Shown in pieces: positions 19,926-31,219 of a DNA stretch of 64,000 nucleotides. This DNA comes from Nothophoma quercina (taxonomy: Eukaryota; Ascomycota; Dothideomycetes; Pleosporales; Didymellaceae). Each line of letters starts with the position of its first letter. Within the stretch, counting starts at the first letter, position 1. The DNA is taken from contig JAKIXB010000041.1 of the NCBI GenBank assembly GCA_021642125.1, positions 1-64,000 on the forward strand, written 5' to 3'. The translations under genes were made by a program, and so were the position numbers. The notes under the pieces were generated by a model. It was not told where the DNA came from. It saw only the letters and a program-made list of their open reading frames with translations, and did not search any database.

Positions 19926-21619
19926 TTACTCGAGTGGATTAACATGGGAAGATTTCATGTTGAGAGGTTGAGCAGGGTTGGTTTGAGGTGTCGCTGTCCC
20001 AGAGTTGACATTGGGTGTGCCTGTTCCAGAGAAGGGGCTTACCGCTCCACTAGGTGGCACAGGGATATTGATGTCCTCGGGACTACCAGGGACCATGCTG
20101 CGAGGCAGGTTGGGGATCTTTATGCGTTTTGCGACATTGTTGTAGCTTGAGGGTATGATCTTCGGCGACATCAGCGAATATAGTTGAATCAAGACCGCAT
20201 TAGCACTCACCTCGATGATCTCGTCTCGTGGAAACTGGAGCTTCGGGATGTCGGCCGCATTACATGCCATCAGATACCCGTAAAGAACGCGCAGAACTGA
20301 CTCGTGAGCGATAATGAGCAAATCGTTCTCTTCGCGCTCGAGCTCAAGGATGATGGGCTCCATGCGGACGGCGAGATCATGGTAGGACTATGCATCGTTA
20401 GCACACCATTTGCAAGCTGATCAAGATTACTTACCTCTGCCCGTGGGTATCTGTGATGATAAGGATCTGCCTCGTGTTTTCTGACCTCATCAGGGAAGTC
20501 CTTCCTGATCCTACGCTCTGACATCTTCTCGCAGACTCCCGGGTTCATCTGGCTCATCTGTGATCGCTGCCTGACGCGGTACCCCATCGATGCCAGGTGC
20601 TCAGAGGTTTGCACAGTGCGACGACGAGTGGATGTCCAGATCGTCAAAGGCTTCAGAGAGGCGTCCGGCGCCCCCAGATCGATTAGCTTCTGTCTCTCCT
20701 CTTCGCGGTACCTCAACAGGACATCGCTCATCTGCTTGGCGTACTCATGTCCCTCTGGCGATAGATCTGCGTCGGCCTTATACGAATCCTCCTCTCTTGT
20801 AGTGCCGGCGCGCGCAAAGTAGGTCTGTCGAGATTTGATGTGCAGATTGAGCAGGTAAAAGACGATTCGTTGGGACAGGTACCCAAAGGCGCAATTGTTC
20901 ACATGTACCCGCTCGCCTGCATTAATCATCTTGATCCAGTGCAGATCCTGCTCTTCCATGGTTTCAAAATGCGGTATCCTCGAATTGATCCGCGCCAGAT
21001 AGTCTCGAACAGCATCCTCGTCATTCCATCCCTTGTAGTCTGGGGATGAGATCTTGACCCGGCGAACGTTCTCCTGAATGATGCGCTCGTCGGTGCATTG
21101 CGATTCAATGAAGACGGTCTGAATTCCTTTCTTCGCAAACTCCTTGGCCAGCGACCTGCGGCCTTGACTTATTGCATTCACTGCATCGTAGATGGCGACT
21201 TGGCCCTTCTCGTTTTCAAGGAAGTGATAGATATCGTCGCGGCACTTCTTCAGGATCTTATTCCGCAGCAGAACAGACTGTGGTGTTGCGTTGAGAAAGA
21301 AGTAATCCTCGGGCACGTCTTGGTCAGGGCCAAGCGTGGCGCGACGATAATCGCCCAAGTGAAACACATGCGTTTTGACACCCAGCCACCGGAGGTAGCG
21401 GGCTACGGCAACAGATGTATGTGTCTTTCCTCGAGCTGGCAGTCCAACAGTAGCAATGACAATGCGTCCTGAGTGGAAGAGGCGACCTGATTCGGTGCTA
21501 TACAATTGAGCTGGCGCCATTTCTTCTTTTCCAGGCAGGTCATGGATAGCATCAACGAATGTACTCGACCGCCGCCTGAAGCGGGGCGAGTTGGCGTAGA
21601 TTTCTGCTGTGCTGTTCAT
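19926..21619 (-). CDS. 6-phosphofructo-2-kinase/fructose-2,6-bisphosphatase with altered phosphatase site
   Basis: Three exons (21619-20435, 20387-20211, 20159-19926) and two phase-0 introns (20388-20434, 20160-20210; GTAAGT and GTGAGT donors) give 531 residues. The kinase half has Walker A GLPARGKT (59-66), HLGDYRR (87-93) and YDAVNAIS; it makes fructose-2,6-bisphosphate, which controls glycolysis versus gluconeogenesis. The C-terminal half is a phosphoglycerate-mutase-like bisphosphatase, but the phospho-acceptor motif, normally RHGE, reads RAGTT (270-274), so the catalytic histidine is Ala271. The downstream RMEP and AHESVLRVL motifs are kept. It is therefore probably kinase-only, as known for yeast Pfk26, where that residue is Ser. 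The long C-terminal tail after VAKRI is Pro/Ser/Thr-rich and may be a regulatory phosphorylation region. The start is the ATG at MNSTAEI; the frame is open a little further upstream without an ATG. Confidence 0.92.
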
Positions 21620-22259
21620 TGTGAGTGCTAGGTCAGGTACCAAGACTAGTACTGAGGCGTGCCGCACGGCAGCACGGTCAATGAGGGGTCGAGTGACTTA
21701 CAGTAATGTATCCATGGTGGTGAATTATGTGTGGTGTTCTGACCGGATATTGGAAGAAGAAAAAAAACAGGAAAGGTTAGAAATAGTTCAGGCCCCGGAA
21801 AGAATAAGGTGGATTGGGGCCGTTGAGGTGTTTACGATGTGCAGCTCTTCCTGACCAGGGTGTCGAGCTGATACGGGTTCGCGTTCGCTTGCCGAGCACT
21901 GTCAGTGACGATATGCGACAACCAACGCGACAATGCACGAGACAATAGGGCAAACGGCGTCGCAGCAGGTGTGGACGTGTTATGTAGGAAATGTTGGTGT
22001 TCCGGCGCAGCGGAGCAGGGCAGAAGCAAGCCATGCCCTGGTGTGAGATGTCATATCAGATAGCACCGCCAAGGCCGTGCATTGCTAGTGTCGTTATGTC
22101 ATCACAGCTCTGCGAGAAAAGTTGACCACGGGTGTCGGGAGCATCACGTAGTCTATCGTCGAAGTCATCGCGCATCTCCACGCTCAGTCCATTTCATCGC
22201 GGAGCCTTCTGCCGCCAACTCTACCACCGCACATATAGATCTCGAGTACTGTCCAAAAG
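21620..22259. promoter_or_regulatory. Divergent promoter region, PFK-2 / tom40
   Basis: 640 bases between two divergent housekeeping genes. It includes an A-rich run (gaagaaaaaaaacagg near 21756). On the minus strand an ATG at about 21714 followed by GTAAGT could mark a tiny upstream exon of the PFK-2 gene, but I found no acceptor that keeps the frame. No other gene. Confidence 0.4.
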
Positions 22260-23462
22260 ATGGCCGCACCGCCGCAGCTCGTCGTCGCCAGCCCGACCAA
22301 GGAGGAAGCGGTCGCAGGCGTCATCTCGCACAACGGCATCCTGCCCGGCCGGCTAGGCGAGCTCTACAATGCCTTCCAGGAGCGGAGAGAGGCGCTGGGC
22401 CTGTCCAACCCGGGCACCGTCGAGGGCATTGCGCGCGAGGTGCAGCGCGACGTCTTCCTGAACAACGCCAGCTTCTCGGGCCTGCGCGCTGAGCTCACCA
22501 AGGCCTTCAGCGCCGCGCCGCTCTTCCAGGTCGCCCACTCGCTGTCCATGGGCTCACAGGTCCAGCCGCCGTACAGCTATATGGTCTTGTACGGGTCGCC
22601 GAGGGTATGTTGAAGTCGTCGCGCGGTACATTGGCCCGACTAACACTGTCAGACATTCATGCAGGGCAACATCGACAACGAGATGCAGTTCTCCGGCCGC
22701 TTCAACTGGCGATGGACCTCGGCCTTTGTCTCCAAGACGGCCGTGCAGCTCACATCGCAGGGCAACATGGTCTCGCTCGAGAACGACTACACCGGCGCCG
22801 ACTTCTCGGCCTCGCTCAAGGCCGTCAACCCCTCGGTCCTCGACGGCGGCATCACCGGCATGATCATGGCCAGCTACCTGCAGGCCGTCACACCAAGGCT
22901 GTCGCTCGGCATCGACGCTTTCTGGAGCCGCCCCGCCGCCGCCTACCCTCCTGAGCTCAACGTCTCGTACGCTGCACGCTACAGGGCCGCCGACTGGATG
23001 GCCTGCGGACAGATCATCCCCGACCGCGGCGTGCTGGAGGCTTCCTACTGGCGCAGGCTGACCGAGAAGGTCGAGACTGGCATCAACTGCAACCTCGCCT
23101 TTGCTGGTATTGGCCCTGGTGGCCCCATGGCCGGTCCCCAGAAGGAGGGCCAGGTCACCATTGGAGCCAAGTACGACTTCCGCACCACCTCGTTCAGGGC
23201 GCAGATTGACAACAAGGGCACCGTTGGCTGCCTGTTGGAGAAGATGATCGCGCCCCCGATCCGCATCACCTTCTCCGGCGAGATCGACCACAAGACAGTG
23301 CGTTCTGCCATACCACCTCACTTGAAGCTCAGCTAAGCTAACAAAACACAGTCCGCTGCCAAGCTCGGCCTTGCCGTTGCGATAGAAGCCGCCGACGAGG
23401 CTGTCATGGAGCAGCAAGAAATCCCCGGCGCCGCCGCCCAAGCCGGTGCCATCCCCTTCTAA
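22260..23462 (+). CDS. tom40: Mitochondrial import receptor subunit Tom40
   Basis: Three exons (22260-22604, 22653-23297, 23352-23462), all phase 0, with introns of 48 and 54 bp, give 366 residues, the usual length for fungal Tom40. The protein forms the beta-barrel channel of the TOM complex in the mitochondrial outer membrane. Diagnostic segments are NPGTVEGIAREVQRDVFLNN, the FQVAHSLSMGSQ strand before the barrel, GNIDNEMQFSGRFNWRW, and AFAGIGPGGPMAGPQ in the C-terminal half. The end, EAADEAVMEQQE then AIPF, follows the last strand. The exon junction SPR/TFMQGN is exactly at the conserved YGS.RTFMQG motif. GC-rich codon choice creates a 306-codon shadow frame on the other strand. It is convergent with tom22. 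Confidence 0.95.
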
Positions 23463-24194
23463 ACGACTCACCACTCCACTCGCAGTAACAATCGCATTGT
23501 ACCGACTATAATCTCATAACTCTTCACTTGGCTGTATTACCACCTTTCTTGGAGCGAGCAAGCGACGCACGTTTTCTCTTGTCCACGATATCCGGTGGTC
23601 GTTCGCGGTTAGTCATCAGCACGTTTGGATGGGGGAAAAGGCGCATCTATGGCATGTAATGGGTCACGTCCGAGCAGCTAGACCGAGGGGGCAATGACAT
23701 GTCGATGGGCGTTGAGCGCAGAATGTGTGTCTGCGCGTTGTATGTATAGAGAGCATGTCGGGCATAAATGATCTGTATAACGCATATGTTTGAATTTTTC
23801 CGCAAATCAAAGACTACTGAAATCAAACTCCGTATTGTGAGGTCTCACACGAAGAGCGTACAATGGAGTGGCTTTATGACGCAATACATTAGGAGTCGAG
23901 AATATTGTACAAATCGTGATAATGCAAATGCGCCCCTTTCATCCCATTCCGCTCGTCCTATATGCACAGCTTATCGTATCGCCTCCCTTTCTAGCCTCCA
24001 CTCGGACCGTACTAAAACAGGTATGAAGAATCTTGCGCCGAGGGTCATTGGACCATCATATGCGTGGTGTGTCGTTGTATCGAAGCCATCGCGGGCCCGT
24101 CAATCACTGCATCCATCCAGCCAGCGAAGCGTGCGCCTGTCGCATCATTGCTCTACAAAGCGGGCTTCGCATCGTTGGCACCAGGAGCCATAAA
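23463..24194. other. Convergent spacer between tom40 and tom22
   Basis: About 730 bases holding the 3' untranslated regions of two convergent genes. Short frames at 23768-24263 have no domain and reflect low stop density by chance. Confidence 0.45.
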
Positions 24195-24742
24195 CTACTC
24201 GTCGTCAGCCTGATCCTCGTCGTCTGTAACAAGCACCCCCCTCGCCCTTCTCATCCAGTTTGACTCACCTCGCTCTGCGCCCGCTGGTTCATCAGCTCCG
24301 CGCGCTCCTGCTCAACAATCATCTGCTCCTCGCTGTACGCCAGCGCCCACGGCACGCCCAGCAACAGCGCGCTCGTGCTCACGACCCACAGCGTCTTGCC
24401 GCCAAACAGCAGCCCGCTCTTTGTCCACGACGACACGCTCTCGTATTTCGAGCTGAGCGAGCGGCGCGTCGACGCGGGGATCATGTCTTTCAGCGCCGTG
24501 ATGCGCTCGTACAGCGTCTCGTCGGGCGCGGCGAACGACGATTCCGACTCGAGATCAGATTCTGCGGATTGATTAGCATGGCCGTTGTGTATTGTGCTGG
24601 CGCCGAGTGGTTGCGAGATAAGAAAGATTGCTGGGAGGGAGGGTGTTGGCGTACCGCTGTCTGTGTCCCATTCGTCCTCGTCATGGGGGCCCTCCTGTTC
24701 GCGGACGAACTCCTCGTCCATGACTTCTTCGAGCTTGACCAT
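24195..24742 (-). CDS. tom22: Mitochondrial import receptor subunit Tom22
   Basis: Three exons (24742-24655, 24561-24269, 24209-24195) with introns of 93 and 59 bp give 131 residues. The last exon codes only ADDE plus the stop. The cytosolic N-terminus is acidic (MVKLEEVMDEEFVREQEG, DEDEWDTDSESDLESESSF), as expected for the receptor domain that binds presequences. The conserved core DETLYERITALKDMIP precedes a single membrane helix (TLWVVSTSALLLGVPWALAY), then a short intermembrane-space tail SEEQMIVEQERAEL. Intron 1 is needed: unspliced, an in-frame but unlike Pro/Ile-rich insert would break the acidic domain. Tom22 is the central organiser of the TOM complex and a direct partner of Tom40, encoded next door. 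Confidence 0.92.
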
Positions 24743-25274
24743 TTTGGCGGTTGTGTGGTGTTGAAGCGGTACAGGGAAGGGGGTGCGATTGGCGGATGGA
24801 GAAAGGTTGTGATGGGCGACGGGGTGTTGATGGGGCGCGCGTGGTTGCGATGATGAGCTTTCACATTTCTTGATGGTCCATGCTCAATGCGATCCGCCAA
24901 GACGATGACGGAGGTTCGCTGGCCGCCGCGGTGGAGGATGCAAGAATAACGATATGAATTGCGACTTCCTATACCAAGCTTGGCTATGCTGACGAGTTAG
25001 CGATCGAATCTGGAGTGGAAAGAGATATTTGGGTAGCAGACGTGTTCGTCACGTCGTGGTACACTCACAGTCACTGCAGTGCTGGAGACAGGTCCTCCGC
25101 TTCGAATCATGACTGATAACCTCACTGCGATAATTGCAAAATTTGACTAAAAGCTATCATAGTGTCATAGAGGCAGTGAGAAGACTCAGGGGTTCCATGC
25201 CCAGGTGAGGTCGTAAAGTCGTAAGCTTACAATACGGCATGGTACCGAGTCAACCCTGAACACACAACTGCCAG
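24743..25274. other. Upstream region of tom22
   Basis: About 530 bases without a supported gene; contains the tom22 promoter on the minus strand. Confidence 0.35.
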
Positions 25275-25823
25275 ATGGAATGTGTCAAACTTCAGACGCT
25301 TTCCAGCGCACTTATTTTCGCTAGAGTTCGGCAGCAGCCATCACTCGTTCTTTTCCCTTCTGTCAGACGTTCAACATGGCAAGCAAGCGGGAACGCGTCA
25401 AAACAACTGAAGAAGCTGAGGAAGAACATTGACGCTGCTCCGAAACTTCTTGCAGCATTGCGGCACCCATACTCCTCCGATTGGCAGAAGAACAATGGCT
25501 AAAACTATCCTGTTATCTATTCACTAATTCATGGAGGCCCTGACATCCACCTGACCGCCTGGAATGATGGTCTCTTATCCGAACAGAAACGAAAGGAAGA
25601 GGAAAGGAAGCGAGCGGAAGCAGCTTGTATCTACGACATCGAGCTTTTAGTCCTGTATAATTGGGTGGCACATCTTGAAGAGAGCCTCCATCTGCCATCT
25701 AAGCGTCGATTTAACGGCATGCAATCTTTAGAAGGATGGCGCATCAGTTCAGCAACTAATATCGCCGTGAGAGAGGCACTACAGCGACTTAACCCTAGAC
25801 ATGGATTGAATGCATCTTACTGA
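25275..25823 (+). pseudogene. Coding-like frame broken by one TAA
   Basis: From the ATG at 25275 a frame runs 75 codons (QLKKLRKNIDAAPKLLAALR, PYSSDWQKNN), hits TAA at 25500-25502, and then continues in the same phase for about 106 codons of clearly protein-like sequence (IHGGPDIHLTAWNDGLLS, then a charged helix EQKRKEEERKRAEAA, then DIELLVLYNWVAHLEESL) to TGA near 25823. The stop sits in ggctaaaac; a single C-to-T change from CAA would create it, in the CpA context favoured by RIP. No intron explains the stop. No family recognised. It may be a recent pseudogene, a sequencing error, or two unrelated frames. Confidence 0.4.
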
Positions 25824-27411
25824 TCGATAAGGATGACGACGACGCTGTACTTTCCATCTAAGCAGTGTCAGGGCTTCTGAGTAACGGCCGCTCCTAGCCG
25901 GCAGAAAGGAACTCGCCTTCGTGCGTTCTTTCTCTTTCCTCGATAGCCTCGCTTTTCCGGTCAATCTACCTTTGATCCACCTTTCAGACGACTGGGTCCC
26001 ATGTTTCGGCGGACACATGCATCGACATCTGGACGTGGTTCTGAACCGTGGCGCGACCATCAACGCAGCTGCCACTCGCAGGTCTGTTCTCTACAAGCAA
26101 CTTGATTAGAACACATCTGACAAGTAGAGTCACGTTCATTCTTCCAAGATCTCGCTTCTCTCACGACCTTTTCGCATTCCGCTCGGTAGAAGACTGACTC
26201 GGGTTCTTTAAGCGCTTTCGACGGCGCCCTGCCGAGTTTCGATAGTCTCAGCACCAGCGCTGTTTACAACCACAGATCTCTACAACACCGCTCTACGGTA
26301 CTAACCACATCGCGACCACACTGGTACGTTCGGACAAGACCTGCAGCCTCAAATCTAGCCGTTCGCAAGGCTGTCGCAGAGCTGAGCCAGCCACGTGCCG
26401 GTCAGCTAGCTTCACCCTTCGGACGATCTCCGAAAATAGCGCAGCATTTTTTTCCCGATCGAGACGGATTCGACGGGGTGCTGTGAGGTCATTGGCTGAG
26501 CGGGATGGACCGTTTACACATGGAGAAGTACGATAAGTCACCATCTGCAGGGGTAGTATCGGTTTGGGCATTCTGCCAAGCAAAACCAATCTTTCAACAG
26601 CAGTCTCGAATGCCCGCTACTGCAAGTCAAGACCAAAACTTCGAACCGACCTCCAGGGTTTGAGCCTGTTTCTGAAGGGAGCTGCTCACAGACACTCTGG
26701 CGATGAGCGAAAAGCACACAGAAGAGAGAGTTTGCATCCAATACTGTGGAAAGTCAAGGCTGAAGATTGTACGCATTTCGGTCATATCTTGACACGCGAC
26801 TGATCAAGAAGATGGAGTCACTCCAATCTGACCTTTCATTGGCCAAAGTACTCGCCTAATGCACGAGTTCGCCTTCACCGATCCTGCGTGGTAGCACGTG
26901 GTTGGAACTCATAATGTAGGGGATATCCACCAAGCGAGTAGGCTCGCCCTGACCGGTAATCTAAGACGAAACAAGTCGGATTCACAGTTGTTCCGCGCTG
27001 TCTACCTCGCGTCCAACCGATTCTGCCAAGATGAGGCTTCAAATAAGATACTTCCAATCGCGCGCTAGAATATCGACCCTGCTTCCCGAAATTCATGGGC
27101 TTACTGAACGGTGCAAAGTACAGCTGAGTGGATATTACAGCTGACAAGAATGCCTGATTCACGACTACGGAGCTGCCGTAGGGTTCTGATAGTGGCGCTC
27201 TGGAAGCCTGGACTCTGTGTCCACGACTCCACGGAGGCTCACCAGACGAGAGTTCGACGAGCGCAGTCTTCAGCTGAAGTCGGCTCCGAAGGTCTAGTGC
27301 TCGCTCTCAGCGATGCAGCAAGAGGTTATAAGAAGGACGTTGACTGCCTGCTAATGAGTATCACGACAAGAGCTTCTCTCTGCTTTCACAGTCGCAGCAA
27401 ACCAACTCAAT
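25824..27411. other. Gene-poor spacer and promoter of the PAN-domain gene
   Basis: About 1.6 kb with only short overlapping frames on both strands and no recognisable domain. The last part holds the promoter of the secreted protein gene (see the TATA-like site). Confidence 0.4.
27327..27333 (+). promoter_or_regulatory. TATA-like element upstream of the PAN-domain gene
   Basis: tataaga, about 80 bases before the ATG at 27412, at a distance that suits a fungal TATA box with a short leader. No experimental support. Confidence 0.35.
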
Positions 27412-29847
27412 ATGCGCGGTCTTACCATTGCTGCCCTCACTGGGCTGAGCAGCCTTGCTTCTTCCCAACTGATCGATCTCGATTATGTTGAGTCTCTTCC
27501 CGATCCGACCTACACCATCGTCCCTGATGAGCGCGCACAAACTGTTCCCTACAATCAGGCGACGGCTATTGCTTCGGTCGTCGCAGTGGCTATGCAGACT
27601 CCTGTCCCAGACCCAGGCGAGGATACGCTTCAGGCTCGCCACCTCGACATTCAGAAGCGTCACGAGCCCTGCGAAACCCTGAACAACAACGCAAACACCT
27701 ACAATGCAGTACTCGACCCAGCGGAGAGCTTCTTGAGCGACGCGAACCTAGCCAACCAGGCCTTGAACGCTCGCACACCTGATGGATACACTCGGGTCTA
27801 CCAGAACTTGAAGGCATCTGCCCAAGCCAACGGCTACATGGGGTGAGTTTGGTAAATATGTTGTTGTTTCTGCCGACTGACTGTCAACAGATATTCGATC
27901 ATGTCCGGTTATAACGTCCAGGAGTGCGCTGACAAGTGCAACCGCGCTATGGGATGTCAAGGCTTCAATACCTACTTCGAACGTAGTCCAAGCAAGGTTC
28001 CTGGCCCTAACTGCCCTAACCCAGGCGGTGCGGCCAACCCTTTCTGTGTCCTATGGGGAGGGCCCGTGACCCCAGAGAACGCCCGCAACGACGGTCAATG
28101 GCGCGAGCAGTACCACGTTGTCATTGCGTAAGTGTACCATTACCATAAGACGAACCGCTCACTAACACAAGATCAGCGCCTCAAATGGATATGTCCTCAC
28201 TTCTTCCCTCAACCCACTTTCGAGCAAGGCCATCAATGCTCCCCTCGACTGCAACAATGACGACGCCTATATGGGTATGAGATTGTTGAACGACAACGCC
28301 CCCTTCGATCCTCAGCGTTGCGCCGCTATCTGCGAGGCTACTTCTCAGTACAACATCGACCACCCTGGTGATGATGCTTCTAGGCCTCCCAGACTTTGCA
28401 AGTTCTACAACACTTACATCCTCAACAAGAACTACGGCTCTCAGGGTCAGATTTGCGCCATGTACACTCAGTACTGGGATCCCTCCGTCTACGCTACCAA
28501 CGATGGTCAGTGGCGCGGCAACGATCACTACACAATCTCTTCCAGTGTGTTCTTCCATAACACGACGGACGTCACCACCCCTGTTTGCCCTGCAGATATC
28601 ACCAGGCTCCAGAGCGATACAGACGCTGGCGCCTTCTGCACATCGTTCAACTCCCACATTGCACCTGCCACCTCTACCGTGACAAGCTACACTGAAACGA
28701 CCACCGTCGAGGCCTGTGGCGCTCCTACCGCCCACGCTAAGCGTGACGACGTCTCTGGTGCCGTTGTCGAGGCTGTTGTCGCTGTCTACCCCTCCAAGGT
28801 CGAAGACCCTACTATCACTGGAACTGTACCTGCTCTGGTTACTATTCCTGCTGCGCAGCTCGGTGAGGCCAGCGCTTACGCTTCAGCTACTTCTGCAGCC
28901 ATTGCCCGGCTTGGAGGTTCAAACCCTGAGTCCTCTGCCCCTGCTGCATCGTCCGCTCCTCCTACCCCCGGCAGCACATCTAGCTCCGCTGCGGCAATGA
29001 CCACAGCACAGGCTACATCTACTGCAGGTCCTGCTAAACGTGCTGTAGCAACACCTCAATTCTTTGCTGGACGCGACTCTCGCGAGATCGCAAGCGCTTG
29101 CTCACGCATCATTAGCACTGGTACACCAACCGTCACCGTCCGAGCACAAGCCACCGAGACGACATACAACAACTGTGCTCAATACCCCACTATTTGCCAA
29201 AATGGTTCGCCAGCTCAGATCATTGATGGTTCCTTCAGCTCGGCTACTCGCAATGTTGACGATACTTACTACACCGTCAATCTGCCTTTCCCGATCTGTA
29301 TCTACGACACCTGCAGCACTACAGTTCATCCCAGCTCCAATGGCCTCATCACGCTTGGAGATTATGCAACACCCACCTACACGAACACCGATATTCGCTC
29401 CACGTCCTTTAGCGATAACGCAGTTCTCATGGCCTTTTGGGATGATCTTTACATCTACCAAGGACAGCAACACTACATCGACTACAGCCTTTGCGGTGAT
29501 GCAGGCCACCGTACCGTGACCTTCGACTGGAGGATGGGTCGTTATGCGGCAGCATCCAACGGCCCTCTCTACAGCTTCTCGGCCACCTTCTACGAGGATC
29601 AGCCCAGCCGTGTGCAGCTCAAGTACTTCGGCACTACAGACCAGGGTAGCTCGGCTTCAGTTGGTATGCAGGGTACTACTAACGGACAGCGTAAGTTTTT
29701 CCAGTACCTGCCTCTCTGTACAGCAAACTAACTTTGACAGAATCGTTTTATAAGTACTCGGTCAACCAGGGTGTCATCAGCAACGGCCTCAGTCTGATCT
29801 TTGACCCTCACGGCAACTATTTTGGTGAGGCTAGGGCCAGGTCTTGA
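27412..29847 (+). CDS. Large secreted PAN/apple-domain protein with dibasic processing sites
   Basis: Four exons (27412-27842, 27891-28127, 28177-29690, 29741-29847) with introns of 48, 49 and 50 bp give 762 residues. It begins with a signal peptide (MRGLTIAALTGLSSLASS). An ~60-residue propeptide-like part ends at QKR (81-83). Next come two cysteine-rich PAN/apple-like modules: ECADKCNRAMGCQGFNTYFER ending in the second exon, and a related block in exon 3 with RCAAICEA, LCKFYNTYIL and ICAMYTQYW; both finish with an NDGQWR motif. AKR (411-412) leads into a Ser/Thr/Ala-rich linker, and PAKR (to 511) opens a C-terminal beta-rich domain with SSNGLITLGDY, VLMAFWDDLYIY and a paired-Cys region, resembling adhesion/NIDO-like domains. 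PAN modules bind carbohydrate or protein; the role is probably at the cell surface or in the matrix. The KR sites suggest kexin processing in the Golgi. No GPI signal is seen. Confidence 0.82.
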
Positions 29848-30291
29848 TGATACACGCGGAATACCAGGCATGTGAGGAGTTTACGGTTTTAATTGGGGAC
29901 ATTCTTCGATATTTCGGTCTTTCTCTTTCGCTTCTTACGATACATATTGAATACTATTTATCACTTTCATGATTTTGTTGCATGCTCGTACTTGGAAACT
30001 GACATTGCCGATTGCAAGTGTACCTCCGGCATCGCTACTGGACGACTGCCGCATTACTCACTGCTTACAACATCTTCATGCAAGTCCAATAATTAGAGTT
30101 GTCGGGATCTTCGGTGGGGAATGAGGAGGTTCTACGTCATTAGTCCCCTACTTACTAATACCACCCTTGGCTTATGATGACATATCAACACCTCATCAGC
30201 AGCACCACAAACAACATATCAGCACCTCGCTTCCGATCAATTGACTTCTCACAATCAATCCACTACAGCGAAGTACCTCAAACCCACAAAA
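29848..30291. other. Intergenic region
   Basis: About 440 bases between two tandem genes: 3' flank of the secreted protein and promoter of the GST-like gene. Nothing else recognised. Confidence 0.4.
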
Positions 30292-31219
30292 ATGTCGAAC
30301 CTCACCCACCAAGCAAAGGAGCCCCTCATCCTCCACGCTCACGCATCAGGCCCTAATCCCATCAAAATCGCCATCGGCCTAGAACTCCTCTCCATCCCCT
30401 ACACAGTGAAAATGTGGAACTTCGGCGACGACCCCCAGACCGGCGTCAAGGGATCTTCCTTCCTCAAGATCAACGAGAACGGCCGGGTGCCCGCGCTCGA
30501 AGACCCGAACACGGGTGTTATCAGCTGGGAGAGCGGGGCGTGTATGAATTACTTGCGGAGGAGGTATGATGGTGAGGGCAAAGTGTTGGGTCCGAGGAGT
30601 AGCAATGGTGGTGCGCCGGAGCTTCAGGATGTGGTGGATTATGATAAGTGGGAGTATTTCCTTTTGACGACTTTGGGGCCGATGACGGGGCAGACGAATT
30701 GGTATCGGTATGTGCGCTGTTTTTCTTACGTTCTTTTGCGTGATGTGGATTCAGGTGGTGGGCGATGAAGTCGAGCGACAGCGTTTTTTCGAAACGGGTG
30801 GAGCTTCTTCGAGCGATCACACCGGACGCGAGACGTAGTGATGAAGCTCTCTACATGTCTTAGTGCATGTTCATGCGGCGGTTCTTTACGATAGGAACGA
30901 CATGGCTAATGAGTATCACAGACACTACAACCCCACCAAGAACGAGGACGCATTGAACCGCTATGCTGAGCAGACGGATCGGTGCTACTCCGTGCTCGAA
31001 GGCCAGCTCTCCAAGACCAAAGGAGAGAGCATTCTTCCTGGTGGTATTACGGCGGTTGATGCGCACTATGAGCCGTGGGTCAGGCAGCATGCGTTTGCGC
31101 AGGTGCCGATCGATAAGTATCCCAATTTGAGCAAGTGGTTGGAGAAGATGAAAGGTCTGGACGAGGTCAAGAAGGCGTACGAGAAGATTGAGAAGGCGCC
31201 GAAGCCCGGGGAGTCATGA
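30292..31219 (+). CDS. Glutathione S-transferase, URE2-like
   Basis: Two exons (30292-30707, 30922-31219) give 237 residues. The thioredoxin-fold half has LILHAHASGPNPIKIAIGLELL, the fold-stabilising NGRVPALED (cis-Pro) and SWESGACMNYLRRRY, in which E-S/G is the glutathione-binding pair. The helical half contains LLTTLGPMTGQTNW, then HYNPTKNEDALNRY, TDRCYSVLEGQLSK and LPGGITAVDAHYEPWV, all standard for fungal URE2-like/GSTA enzymes. Splicing joins NWYR to HYNPT exactly as in the family. The intron (30708-30921, GTATGT..CACAG) is 214 bp, roughly four times the window's norm. Probable role: cytosolic detoxification or peroxide defence. A URE2-type nitrogen-regulatory role is not implied, since there is no prion-like N-terminus. 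Confidence 0.88.

Noticed and set aside
21620..21720. Tiny upstream exon (ATGGATACATTACT) for the PFK-2 gene
   Set aside because: A GTAAGT donor follows it, but no acceptor upstream of MNSTAEI restores the reading frame.
22554..23474. 306-codon open frame antisense to tom40
   Set aside because: It results from the strong GC-ending codon bias of tom40. Its composition (Gly/Val/Asp/Arg) and lack of domains are typical of a shadow frame.
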